This document shows positions 1 to 7,522 of a stretch of 43,833 nt of DNA, piece by piece. Under the pieces are notes generated by a model, which saw nothing but the letters and a program-made list of their open reading frames with translations, was not told the DNA's origin and did no database searches. This stretch comes from Weissella cibaria (GTDB taxonomy: Bacteria; Bacillota; Bacilli; Lactobacillales; Lactobacillaceae): positions 1-43,833 of the forward strand of contig NZ_SDGK01000084.1 of the NCBI RefSeq assembly GCF_004521965.1, in the 5' to 3' direction. The position numbers and the translations under genes were made by a program. Numbering within the stretch: position 1 is the first letter of the stretch; each line of letters opens with the position of its first letter.

Positions 1-54
1 TAAGGCATCGGTTTTTGGTACCGTGTATCGCTGGTTCGAATCCAGCTATCCCAG
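1..54 (+). tRNA. tRNA-Gln (UUG), 5' end cut by window edge
   Basis: This is the 3' part of a glutamine tRNA: anticodon arm with loop TTTTGGT, T-arm and the 3' acceptor strand TATCCCA plus discriminator G. All 54 bases are identical to the 3' part of the complete copy at 174-245. CCA is not encoded. Its 5' end lies outside the window. Confidence 0.93.
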
Positions 55-62
55 CTGATGAA

Positions 63-95
63 AGTCGGTGAGCGAGTACGCTTGCTGGCTTTTTT
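63..95 (+). terminator. Rho-independent terminator of the first tRNA-Gln
   Basis: A 12-bp stem (63-74 with 79-90, several G-T pairs) closes the tetraloop AGTA and is followed by a T run. It separates the two tRNA copies, so each is probably its own unit. Confidence 0.8.
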
Positions 96-124
96 GTTGC
101 CTTTAAAACGACTGTCAAAAATTG

Positions 125-156
125 TTGACACAAAAAGTAAGCAACGTTATTATAAT
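125..156 (+). promoter_or_regulatory. Promoter of tRNA-Gln copy 2
   Basis: A perfect -35 box TTGACA (125-130) is followed after 17 bp by TATTAT (148-153), which overlaps TATAAT (151-156). The tRNA begins about 18 bases further on. This is one of the best consensus promoters in the window. Confidence 0.8.
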
Positions 157-173
157 ATTCGGTGAAAAATGAT

Positions 174-245
174 TGGGATATGGCCAAGTGGTAAGGCATC
201 GGTTTTTGGTACCGTGTATCGCTGGTTCGAATCCAGCTATCCCAG
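174..245 (+). tRNA. tRNA-Gln (UUG)
   Basis: The 72-base cloverleaf has acceptor stem TGGGATA/TATCCCA, anticodon stem CGGT/ACCG with loop TTTTGGT (anticodon TTG), T-arm GCTGG-TTCGAAT-CCAGC and discriminator G. CCA is not encoded (next bases CTA). The outermost anticodon-stem pair is a T-T mismatch, present in both copies. Confidence 0.95.
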
Positions 246-253
246 CTACTGAG

Positions 254-285
254 GGCGGTGTACAGCAATGTATGCCGCCTTTTTT
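254..285 (+). terminator. Terminator of tRNA-Gln copy 2
   Basis: A 10-bp stem GGCGGTGTAC/GTATGCCGCC (254-263 with 270-279) with loop AGCAAT is followed by six T's. Confidence 0.88.
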
Positions 286-366
286 GTTAAATAACCGTAA
301 ATCCTTGCCAAGTTGAGTATGTTAAACTAATAGCTAGAGTAAAGGGATATAGATAAGGATATGGGT

Positions 367-1107
367 ATGCTAAGCAATTATGATTTGAAGATGCGCGCGC
401 GGTCGCGTGTTAAAGGACCGACCTTTGGCGTTTCGCTGAAAATATCATTGATTTTGATTTTGTGGCAAATTGTCTCAACATTCTGGGACGGTCAACGCAC
501 ACCGGATCCAAGTTCTTTGGGCTTTGGTGAGTCGGTTCAGTATTTGTTCGGGATGTTCACAACAAGCATGGTGAGCGAAATCATCTTTGGTGTCTTTGGG
601 CTAGGCACGGTGTGGGCATTTGTTGAATGGCGTCGATCGCAAGAAGCACCAGCAAATCCTGTACAAGCGAGTTTGAAGTTCTGGGGCCGTGAGACATTGG
701 TTGACGTGGTTGTGTTGTATGGCCTACGTTTCTTGTTCACAGTATTGTGGACCTTCTTGTTGATTGTGCCGGGAATTATTAAGTCATTTGCTTACTCGCA
801 AGCGGGCTTGATTTTCGCAGAAGACGTAAAAAACGGTGCTAAAATCACGAGCTTGTCAGAATATTTGACACGCTCACAAAACTTGATGCAAGGCTACAAG
901 GGACGCTTTTTCTGGCTACAATTGAGCTTTATCGGTTGGTGGATTTTGGTTGCGCTGACCTTTGGGATTGCCGCAATCTACGTGATTCCATATTATAACG
1001 CAACGATGGCGGAATTCTACATAGAAGTGGTTCGCGAACGTCGTTATGGTGCGCGTCGCCCAGTCGGTGACACCGAAATGCCAGCTGACGAGAATGATGA
1101 ACTATAA
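367..1107 (+). CDS. DUF975 family integral membrane protein
   Basis: A 246-residue polytopic membrane protein of unknown function, matching the DUF975 (YciC-like) family of Firmicutes. Hydrophobic segments lie near residues 22-40, 70-85, 115-140 and 185-215. The C-terminal part has the family pattern FFWLQLSFIGWW...PYYNATMAEFY, and the tail is acidic and polar. I chose the ATG at 367 over the one at 361 because AAGGA (355-359) sits 7 bases before 367 but only one base before 361. The gene stands alone between the tRNA terminator and its own terminator. Family assignment is from memory of conserved motifs; no substrate or partner can be named. Confidence 0.82.
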   Translation: MLSNYDLKMRARSRVKGPTFGVSLKISLILILWQIVSTFWDGQRTPDPSSLGFGESVQYLFGMFTTSMVSEIIFGVFGLGTVWAFVEWRRSQEAPANPVQASLKFWGRETLVDVVVLYGLRFLFTVLWTFLLIVPGIIKSFAYSQAGLIFAEDVKNGAKITSLSEYLTRSQNLMQGYKGRFFWLQLSFIGWWILVALTFGIAAIYVIPYYNATMAEFYIEVVRERRYGARRPVGDTEMPADENDEL

Positions 1108-1118
1108 TAGATAGCAAC

Positions 1119-1149
1119 AAAAGGTTAGGGTTTACTCTAGCCTTTTATT
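1119..1149 (+). terminator. Terminator after the DUF975 gene
   Basis: An 11-bp stem begins AAAAGG and ends CCTTTT (1119-1129 with 1136-1146), loop GTTTAC, ending in a T-rich tail. Confidence 0.75.
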
Positions 1150-1175
1150 ATTGAGATTAAAGCGAGATTGAGACA

Positions 1176-1838
1176 ATGAAGACGTTAGATGTACGAGGGT
1201 TGTATGAGCAGCTCTATAATCAAATGGGGCCCCAACGCTGGTGGCCGGCTGAACGCTGGATGGAAACAATTGTCGGCAGTATTTTAATTCAAAATGCGTC
1301 AGCCAAGACCGTCGATCCAGTCATTGAGAAGGTTGGACGTGAAACCGGCTTTGATCCACAAGTCCTGATCGGCTTATCACAAGAAGAGCTAGAACAACTC
1401 ATTTTTGAAGCGGGCCTTTATCGTAGCAAGGCAAAGTATTTGCGAGCGTCATTAGAATTCTTTGGTCAATTTGATTTTGACTTGGCGCCATTGCAAGCAT
1501 TGGACACTGCTGAACTACGCAAACGCATTCGCGCTGTGAATGGGATTGGTAATGAGACAGCGGATGTGTGGTTGGTATACATATTTGGTCGAGCCCAATT
1601 TATTGCGGATTCCTATTCACGTCGGTTAATGAACTTCTTAGGTGGTCCTGAAAAGTTGACCTATGAAAAGGTCCAAAAAGTCGTGATGAATAATTCTGAT
1701 TTCACACCAGATGAAGCGCGTGAGTTTCATGCTCTGATTGACGAATTCGGTAAGTTGTACCTCCATAATCGCGACCAATTCTTAACGAGTTGGCTTCGTG
1801 ATGCCAATTTCAATGAACATATTTTGAATCAATTTTAG
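1176..1838 (+). CDS. MagIII-like DNA glycosylase (HhH-GPD, endonuclease III-related)
   Basis: A 220-residue helix-hairpin-helix DNA glycosylase, probably removing alkylated bases such as 3-methyladenine. The WWPA motif (residues 22-25) followed by a VGSILIQN helix is typical of the COG2231 group that contains Helicobacter MagIII. The HhH element is VNGIGNETADVW (121-132). The catalytic lysine of true endonuclease III (GVGxKTA) is replaced by Glu127, so a monofunctional enzyme without AP-lyase activity is expected. Asp145 in IADSYSRR fits the conserved catalytic aspartate. There are no C-terminal iron-sulfur cysteines. The Shine-Dalgarno is weak. It heads a run of three closely spaced genes, the next starting 14 bases downstream. 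Confidence 0.82.
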   Translation: MKTLDVRGLYEQLYNQMGPQRWWPAERWMETIVGSILIQNASAKTVDPVIEKVGRETGFDPQVLIGLSQEELEQLIFEAGLYRSKAKYLRASLEFFGQFDFDLAPLQALDTAELRKRIRAVNGIGNETADVWLVYIFGRAQFIADSYSRRLMNFLGGPEKLTYEKVQKVVMNNSDFTPDEAREFHALIDEFGKLYLHNRDQFLTSWLRDANFNEHILNQF

Positions 1839-1852
1839 TAAAGGAGCTCTTG

Positions 1853-2734
1853 ATGGCTAAGAAAGTCGCTGCCTATAAGAAAATCCGACCACCGCGTGTG
1901 CGAGTTGGTCGTAATAATGATGCTGGTTATGCCATTCGGGTCGATGTGACGGATACACGGGCAGATATTTATCAGCTTTACACTCACCCGAAAGCGGATC
2001 AAAGGGTTCAAATCGACTTTTTCGACCATCAAGAAGTGGCCAGTCGGCGGATTTGGCAACAATTTATCCAGCAAAATGCGGCCCGGGTAACGGAACCAGA
2101 TGTTGATTTGGTAAGCGTGCAATCTGCCCGACATTCGGGTAGTGTGTATGTGAGTTTTGTGCAGCATGCAAAGCCGGCCTACCAGACCCTCCGCATTGCG
2201 CATCATTTAGGGCCAAATTGGCAAAAACTGCCCGTTATTCAAACCCGATTTTTGCAACAAGCGACTGAAGCCGGTGATTGGGTACGCAAAGTGGTGGCTG
2301 GTCAATCATTCACACCATTTACGTTTGAAATGTACACCTGGTTACGCTGGTGGTCGCAACCTGGTCTGATGCAAACCCTCGAAAAGCACGGTAAGCATTG
2401 GCTTGTTGCCAAGGAGGATCAGCACGACGGTGTATCGGCTGAACAAGTTAATGTTGCGTCGCAGTTACAGCATGGTGCGCTAGTGGTACCACGTGGCGAA
2501 CAAATGGTTGTTAGCGATACGGGGATTGCGGTGATGAATTATTTCGCCCGTTACTATGAAGCGCAGTTTGTGAAGGCGTACGGCGCTGAAAGTATTTGGC
2601 ATGCTGATGCGCTGCTTGAGTCAGCTTCAGCGGACACGTTAGGACAGTTTAGTACTGCCAAGGTGAAAAAGCGCCAGTCTGTGAAGATTTCAAACCGTAT
2701 ACCGAAAGATTATCGTGGGGATCGTTGGGGATGA
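1853..2734 (+). CDS. Conserved protein of unknown function
   Basis: I do not recognise this 293-residue protein. It is soluble in appearance, with a basic N-terminus (AKKVAAYKKIRPPRVRVGR), aromatic-rich stretches such as FEMYTWLRWWSQPG, and a basic C-terminus. No transmembrane segment, signal peptide or nucleotide-binding motif was seen. The start is the ATG at 1853, 6 bases after AAGGAG (1841-1846); an in-frame TTG one codon upstream is less likely. The stop overlaps the next start as ATGA, so it is translationally coupled to the SprT-like gene. Position between a DNA glycosylase and a SprT-like protein hints at nucleic-acid metabolism, but that is only inference. Confidence 0.75.
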   Translation: MAKKVAAYKKIRPPRVRVGRNNDAGYAIRVDVTDTRADIYQLYTHPKADQRVQIDFFDHQEVASRRIWQQFIQQNAARVTEPDVDLVSVQSARHSGSVYVSFVQHAKPAYQTLRIAHHLGPNWQKLPVIQTRFLQQATEAGDWVRKVVAGQSFTPFTFEMYTWLRWWSQPGLMQTLEKHGKHWLVAKEDQHDGVSAEQVNVASQLQHGALVVPRGEQMVVSDTGIAVMNYFARYYEAQFVKAYGAESIWHADALLESASADTLGQFSTAKVKKRQSVKISNRIPKDYRGDRWG

Positions 2735-3204
2735 CAAACGCTGAATTACAACAACTTGTTGAAACGTTATCGTTGGCTGATTTTGTCCGGCCGTTCCAAC
2801 ACCAAGCGACCTTTAACCGGCGCCTGCGGACAACCGGTGGTCGCTATGTGTTACAAACGCACAATTTGGAAATTAATCCCTTGATGATTGAAGAGTTTAA
2901 CGAAGCAACGTTGATTGGCGTCATTAAGCATGAGTTAGTGCACTACCATAACCATATCCAAGGGCTACCTTATCAACATAAGGACCGTTATTTTCAAAAC
3001 GAGTTACAACGAATTGCTGGGTTGAAATATGCACCGGCTACGTCGAAAGCCAAAGTGCGCCAACAAACGAAACATTTATGGGTTTATACCTGCAAAAATG
3101 GTCATGAAATTTACCGCCAACGCCGGATTAACGAATTACGATATGTCTGCGGGATTTGTGGTGCCCCAATTCGACTCACTGGTGAACTAAAACGTGACGT
3201 CTAA
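2731..3204 (+). CDS. SprT-like family protein (zinc metalloprotease fold)
   Basis: A 157-residue SprT-like protein. The zinc-protease motif HELVHYH is at residues 67-73, preceded by FNEATLIGVIK as in the family. Near residues 115-143 a C-terminal zinc ribbon is suggested by YTCKNGH and CGICGA. Eukaryotic relatives (Spartan) degrade DNA-protein crosslinks, but the role of bacterial SprT/YdcK proteins is not settled. The ATG at 2731 overlaps the upstream stop (ATGA); a TTG two codons earlier is in frame but less likely. It is the last gene of the run. Confidence 0.85.
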   Translation: MTNAELQQLVETLSLADFVRPFQHQATFNRRLRTTGGRYVLQTHNLEINPLMIEEFNEATLIGVIKHELVHYHNHIQGLPYQHKDRYFQNELQRIAGLKYAPATSKAKVRQQTKHLWVYTCKNGHEIYRQRRINELRYVCGICGAPIRLTGELKRDV

Positions 3205-3241
3205 CTGTTGCAAAAAGTTTCAAGCCTAAAGGAAACCCTAA

Positions 3242-3263
3242 AAGCAAGTAATATCGCTTGCTT
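3242..3263 (+). other. Short inverted repeat between SprT-like gene and oatA-like gene
   Basis: AAGCAAG (3242-3248) pairs with CTTGCTT (3257-3263) around an 8-base loop. There is no following T run, so it is not a clear terminator. It lies 38 bases after the SprT-like stop and may be a weak transcript end or mRNA structure. Confidence 0.4.
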
Positions 3264-3333
3264 GTAGCTAGAGAGTAACGTTATTATAGAACTTAGTTTT
3301 AATAAGTGAACTGAATGTAGGAAGAGAAGAAAA

Positions 3334-5217
3334 ATGGGGCAAAATTCTGCAGGAAAGCGACGATATATTACAGGTTTTGATGGCTTACGTGCTATCGCTG
3401 TAATTGGGGTTATCGTATTTCACCTTTGGCCTAACCGCCTAACGGGCGGTTGGCTAGGGGTGCCGTTGTTTTTTGTGTTATCCGGGTATCTAATTACGGA
3501 TTTGTTAATCCAAGAATATGATCGCAACGGACGAATTGACTTGATTGGGTTTTATCGACGCCGAATCAAGCGACTATACCCAGCATTGGTGGTGATGTTA
3601 TTTGCCACAGCGACGATGATTGGGCTATTCGCACGCGATTTACTTTATAATTTACGCGCAATTATTAGCAGCAATATGCTGTACATATATAATATTTGGG
3701 CGACGAAGCACGGTGAGTCATATTTCGATTCATGGGGTGGTGCTTCGCCATTTACCCACTTATGGTCATTATCAATTGAAGGGCAATTCTACTTCATTTG
3801 GCCAATTATCGTCTTTATCGTGTTGGCATTGCGCATTAAGCGAACGAAGGTATCGATTGCAATTTTGGTTGTTGCCATGTTATCGGCGATTTGGATGGGA
3901 ATTATGTATGATCCAGCCGATATTAATCGCGCTTATTACGGGACGGACACGCGTATTTTCGCGGTACTGTTTGGAACGGCCTTGGCGTTTACGTGGCCCT
4001 CAAATCGGATGAAAATGTCGTTGTCACCACGTGTGAAACGCAACCTGGACATGTTAGGTATCGGTAGTTTGGTACTAACGATTATTGGGTTCTTTTGGCT
4101 TAATGGTCAGTGGTCAGCAACGTACATGGGCTTGATGTTTGTCTTTACAGCAGTCATTGCTGGCTTAATTGCGATTACGTCGCACCCGGCATCATTCCTG
4201 AGCCACGCCTTGGATAACAAGGTGCTGAATTATCTAGGAACGCGTTCATATAGTATTTATTTGTATCAGTTGCCAGTCTTTGTGTTCTTCGACAAGTTTA
4301 CGCATCATAACGATTCATTCATCGTGAACTTGTTGAAGATTGCGGTCGTTTTAGGAATTTCAGAATTGAGCTATAGCTATGTCGAAAACGTTTTCCGTCG
4401 TTTCAAGAAGCCAGCTATGCAACCGGGCGTAATGCTGAAGGCACGTTTCTTTGCGAGTCGCCAAGCGAAAATTATGGCAACTGTCGCAGCAGTGTTCTTA
4501 TTGGGAACTGTTAATGCGTTGGCTGCCAAGCAATCAGCAAAGCCGCGCCCTGAGACGCAATTACAAAAGCGTCTTCACGCTAATGCATCAGAGATTAGTA
4601 CGAAAAATAAGCGTGCACTTGCGGCTGCAAAGGCATCAAATGCAAAGAAGAAGTCGGCTAAGAAGAGTTCCGTCGCGGCAAAGCCGGTTGACCCCGCCTT
4701 GTTAAGCAAGTACGGTCTAACCAAGGACCAACTTGGCAAGATTAGTGGTAACGCGGTAACAGCAGTTGGTGATTCAGTCATGGTTGACGTCGCGCCAGAT
4801 TTGCAAGAATTAATGCCGAATACGGTGGCCGATGCTGCAGTTGGTCGTCAAGCCTACTCAGTGCCAGGTATCTTGCAATCATATGCTGGTCGTGGTGTCT
4901 TAGCACCGAACGTCATCATTTCGATTGGTACGAACGGTACGATTGGTGAAGACGTCTTTAAGCAAATCATGAATACAGTCGGTGACCGCCAAGTTTACTG
5001 GGTTAATGGTTATGCACATCGTTCATGGGTTGTGACAAACAACCAATTTCTCAATAGTCAGGCCAGTCAGTACCCAAATCTGCACATTGTGGATTGGTAT
5101 GATGCTGTTAAGGACCACGGTGATTGGTTGGGCGACGATCATGTCCACCCAAATCCAAATGGTTCGGTACAATACGCAGCTGAGATTGCTAAGGCAATGG
5201 CTGATAGTAAGAAATAA
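3334..5217 (+). CDS. oatA: OatA-type peptidoglycan O-acetyltransferase (acyltransferase 3 + SGNH)
   Basis: A 627-residue membrane O-acyltransferase. Residues about 10-390 form an acyltransferase-3 domain with roughly ten membrane segments, opening with FDGLRAIAVIGVIVFH and containing PLFFVLSGYLIT and YRRRIKRLYPAL. Then come a last membrane segment (about 375-395), an Ala/Lys-rich low-complexity linker (about 410-450), and an extracytoplasmic SGNH esterase-like domain. That domain shows block I GDSVM with Ser481, ISIGTNGT, and the block V D-x-x-H with Asp602 and His605. OatA proteins move acetyl groups to MurNAc O-6 and confer lysozyme resistance, but similar proteins can acylate other wall polymers. 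The gene is monocistronic, ending in its own terminator. Confidence 0.85.
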   Translation: MGQNSAGKRRYITGFDGLRAIAVIGVIVFHLWPNRLTGGWLGVPLFFVLSGYLITDLLIQEYDRNGRIDLIGFYRRRIKRLYPALVVMLFATATMIGLFARDLLYNLRAIISSNMLYIYNIWATKHGESYFDSWGGASPFTHLWSLSIEGQFYFIWPIIVFIVLALRIKRTKVSIAILVVAMLSAIWMGIMYDPADINRAYYGTDTRIFAVLFGTALAFTWPSNRMKMSLSPRVKRNLDMLGIGSLVLTIIGFFWLNGQWSATYMGLMFVFTAVIAGLIAITSHPASFLSHALDNKVLNYLGTRSYSIYLYQLPVFVFFDKFTHHNDSFIVNLLKIAVVLGISELSYSYVENVFRRFKKPAMQPGVMLKARFFASRQAKIMATVAAVFLLGTVNALAAKQSAKPRPETQLQKRLHANASEISTKNKRALAAAKASNAKKKSAKKSSVAAKPVDPALLSKYGLTKDQLGKISGNAVTAVGDSVMVDVAPDLQELMPNTVADAAVGRQAYSVPGILQSYAGRGVLAPNVIISIGTNGTIGEDVFKQIMNTVGDRQVYWVNGYAHRSWVVTNNQFLNSQASQYPNLHIVDWYDAVKDHGDWLGDDHVHPNPNGSVQYAAEIAKAMADSKK

Positions 5218-5222
5218 TCAAG

Positions 5223-5248
5223 AAAACGTCTTTAGCAGGCGTTTTTTT
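5223..5248 (+). terminator. Terminator after the oatA-like gene
   Basis: An 8-bp stem AAAACGTC/GGCGTTTT (5223-5230 with 5238-5245) with loop TTTAGCA runs into a seven-T tract that leads almost directly into the zit promoter. Confidence 0.82.
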
Positions 5249-5249
5249 G

Positions 5250-5278
5250 TTGTCAAAAAAGTAAGTCCGTGTTATTAT
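5250..5278 (+). promoter_or_regulatory. Promoter of the zit operon
   Basis: TTGTCA (5250-5255), a 17-bp spacer, then TATTAT (5273-5278). The -10 box touches the first zinc-repressor box, which fits direct repression by ZitR. Confidence 0.75.
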
Positions 5279-5301
5279 TAACTGGTTAATTAACCGGTAA
5301 A
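5278..5301 (+). promoter_or_regulatory. Two tandem ZitR/AdcR operator boxes
   Basis: TTAACTGGTTAA (5278-5289) is a perfect match to the zinc-repressor palindrome TTAACYRGTTAA. It is followed without gap by TTAACCGGTAAA (5290-5301), which has one mismatch. Both lie between the -10 box and the zitR start codon (5315). This is the arrangement of autoregulated zitR/adcR operons in lactococci and streptococci, so zinc-dependent repression is expected. Confidence 0.88.
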
Positions 5302-5314
5302 GGAATGTGGCGAC

Positions 5315-5779
5315 ATGGCAACAGAGGAATATGCAGAACAGTTAGATCATTTTTTAAATGATGTCCGAGTGATGGCAGAAAACCAACGTGAAATCCTGTT
5401 GGGTGAGTCAAATTCGGCCATTACAACAACGCAAGGTCACGTCTTGATGCTGCTTGCTCAGAATGGCCCACAAACGAATTCAGAGTTAGCCCGCGCGTTG
5501 GGTGTATCTGGTGCAGCAATTACGAAGGCGATGAAGGGCCTGACTGGTGAAGACGATCCGATGGTCAACACCATTCCAGATCCCGATGATGGACGTGTGA
5601 GTCGCTGGTCGTTAACGGGCCTCGGCATCTCGATGGCTTCAGCCCACGCACAACGTCACCGTGAGACATTAGCGGAATATCAAAATGTCTTTGCGGTCTT
5701 TACTGAATCTGATCAAACGGCGATTAGTCATTTTTTGACGCTGGTCGCTGATCGATTGCATGGGGACACAGACGACTGA
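5315..5779 (+). CDS. zitR: Zinc-responsive MarR-family repressor ZitR/AdcR
   Basis: A 154-residue MarR-family winged-helix protein. The recognition region TNSELARALGVSGAAITKAMKGL is followed by a wing containing IPDPDDGRVSRWSLT. Family members bind zinc and repress uptake genes. The call rests on the tandem boxes immediately upstream and on the binding protein, ATPase and permease genes downstream, the same order as lactococcal zitRSQP. An AAAGGA element precedes the ATG. It is the first gene of the operon and should regulate itself. Confidence 0.9.
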   Translation: MATEEYAEQLDHFLNDVRVMAENQREILLGESNSAITTTQGHVLMLLAQNGPQTNSELARALGVSGAAITKAMKGLTGEDDPMVNTIPDPDDGRVSRWSLTGLGISMASAHAQRHRETLAEYQNVFAVFTESDQTAISHFLTLVADRLHGDTDD

Positions 5780-5857
5780 TAATTACTGGTGGTTAAGATA
5801 ACTTCAAGCTTGCGTAATTATGGTGAAATAGCGAGTTAATTGACTTGAGAGGAAGTG

Positions 5858-5880
5858 AGTTGGTTGGTAGACAACCAACT
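5858..5880 (+). other. Perfect 9-bp hairpin just before the zitS ribosome-binding site
   Basis: AGTTGGTTG (5858-5866) and CAACCAACT (5872-5880) form a perfect stem with loop GTAGA. It ends four bases before the GGAGG of zitS and has no T run. It could set expression of zitS relative to zitR by RNA processing or stability; this is inference. Confidence 0.55.
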
Positions 5881-5897
5881 TAACGGAGGACATAGAC

Positions 5898-6830
5898 ATG
5901 AAGAAACAGAACCGTCGCTGGGTATTGGCAATCCCGGCCGTTGCCGTTGTAGCGATGATTGGTGGTGTGATTTATCAAGCCGCTACGAAGAATGCCACTG
6001 ATTGTCAGTCCGGCAAAATTAAAGTTGTCGCAAGTTTAGATAGTTATGGTGAAATCGCAAAGGCGGTTTTAGGTAACCAAGGTTCTGTGACCAGTGTGAT
6101 GGATGATCCAGATATGGATCCACACGAATTTGAGCCCACGACATCAGACGCTAAGCTATATCAACAGGCCAATGTCATCATCTCGAATGGTGGCGGTTTT
6201 GATAATTGGAGCTTGAACTTTGCAAAGCAAAATAAAGACGCCAAAGCGGTGTCATTAGCTAGGTTGTATCACTATACTGATGGCGGTCACGACCATGATG
6301 ACGACGCAATTGGTAACGAACACTTCTGGTATAAGACAGATGCGGCTGAGCAGCTATCAAAGCAATTGGTTAAGACATATACGCAGTTGGAACCAAGTAA
6401 AAAAGCTTACTTCCAATCCAATGCGGCTAAATACATGGCCAGCTTAACCGACTTGCAGGCTATGCAAAAGCAAGTAGAGGCTGATTTAAAGGGTAAGGCC
6501 GTGATGGCAACGGAGCCGGTGTTTGATAATACGTTAATTGATTTGGGGGCCACGGTCTTGAATCAATCATTTTCAAAGGCGGTTGATGAACACCAAGATC
6601 CGACACCCACGGACATCCGCGCCTGGAATAGTGCGATTGATGATGGCAAGGTGGCGGTGGTGATTTACAACCCACAATCAACGGGTAAGCTAGCAAAACA
6701 AGCCATGCAATATGCTAAGAATCACAACGTGCCGGTTGTGCAAGCGACTGAAACACGACCAAAGGGTGATACGTATGCAGAGTGGCAATATAAGCAATTG
6801 AAAGCATTGGACGAGGCATTAAAGTCATGA
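5898..6830 (+). CDS. zitS: Zinc-binding protein of zinc ABC transporter (ZitS/AdcA-like)
   Basis: A 310-residue cluster A-I metal-binding protein that captures zinc outside the cell. Likely metal ligands are His76 in DPHEFEP and His142 in NEHFWY, with Glu206 in TEPVFD as a third candidate. A short His/Asp loop GGHDHDDD (129-136) lies before His142, typical of zinc rather than manganese binders. DEHQDPTPTDI (230-240) is a subfamily hallmark. The N-terminus is a basic plus hydrophobic segment (about 8-27) with no lipobox cysteine; Cys36 is in the wrong context. It may therefore stay as a signal-anchored protein rather than a lipoprotein. GGAGG precedes the ATG, and the stop overlaps zitQ as ATGA. 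Confidence 0.9.
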   Translation: MKKQNRRWVLAIPAVAVVAMIGGVIYQAATKNATDCQSGKIKVVASLDSYGEIAKAVLGNQGSVTSVMDDPDMDPHEFEPTTSDAKLYQQANVIISNGGGFDNWSLNFAKQNKDAKAVSLARLYHYTDGGHDHDDDAIGNEHFWYKTDAAEQLSKQLVKTYTQLEPSKKAYFQSNAAKYMASLTDLQAMQKQVEADLKGKAVMATEPVFDNTLIDLGATVLNQSFSKAVDEHQDPTPTDIRAWNSAIDDGKVAVVIYNPQSTGKLAKQAMQYAKNHNVPVVQATETRPKGDTYAEWQYKQLKALDEALKS

Positions 6831-7522
6831 CAATTTTAACTGGTTCAGGGGTAGGCATTCAGTTTGGGGAGCGGTGGTTATACCAAGATGTCGCATTTAA
6901 ACTTGAAAAAGGTCGCGTGATCGCACTAATTGGGGATAATGGTGTTGGTAAAACGACGTTACTACGTGCCATCTTAGGCCAGTTAGAGCTAACTGTCGGT
7001 GAATTAAACTGGCAAATTGACGCCAAAAACCGCATGATTAGCTATGTACCGCAGTATCGACCAGATATGCAGGCGTTTCCGTTGAAAGTAATTGATTTTG
7101 TATCGTTGAGTTTCGACAAAGGGATTTTGCCCTGGTTGAAGACAACTGAAAAAGAACGCCTCCAGCATGTGCTATCCGATACGCATTTAACAAAAATCGC
7201 GAATGCGCGGATTGACACGGCATCAGGTGGTGAACGCCAACGTGCGTATTTAGCACAAGCGTTGGTACAAAACCCAAACGTGCTCATTTTGGACGAAGCC
7301 ACGGCCAATTTAGATAATGTGGCGAAGTATGAATTGATGGATGTGGTGCGCGATTATCGTGACCATCATGATTTGACGACCATCATGGTCAGCCACGACT
7401 TGGATATCATTAGTAAATATGCGGATGACTATTTGTTGTTGACACCAAATGGGAGTGAGTTTGGTCGGATTGACCAACTGGATATGACAAAACTGAAAGC
7501 AGGTAATCAAAATCATGCTTAA
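6827..7522 (+). CDS. zitQ: Zinc ABC transporter ATPase (ZitQ/AdcC)
   Basis: A 231-residue cytoplasmic ABC ATPase that powers zinc import. Walker A is GDNGVGKTT (about 36-44), the signature is ASGGERQRAYLAQAL, Walker B VLILDEAT, and the H-loop SHD. Length and order match the AdcC/ZnuC family. The ATG overlaps the zitS stop, and its own last 8 bases overlap zitP, so all three transport genes are translationally coupled. Confidence 0.92.
   Translation: MTILTGSGVGIQFGERWLYQDVAFKLEKGRVIALIGDNGVGKTTLLRAILGQLELTVGELNWQIDAKNRMISYVPQYRPDMQAFPLKVIDFVSLSFDKGILPWLKTTEKERLQHVLSDTHLTKIANARIDTASGGERQRAYLAQALVQNPNVLILDEATANLDNVAKYELMDVVRDYRDHHDLTTIMVSHDLDIISKYADDYLLLTPNGSEFGRIDQLDMTKLKAGNQNHA

Noticed and set aside
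1835-2206. 123-codon open frame on the minus strand
   Set aside because: It overlaps the unknown protein gene and the preceding stop region; no ribosome-binding site and no recognised domain.
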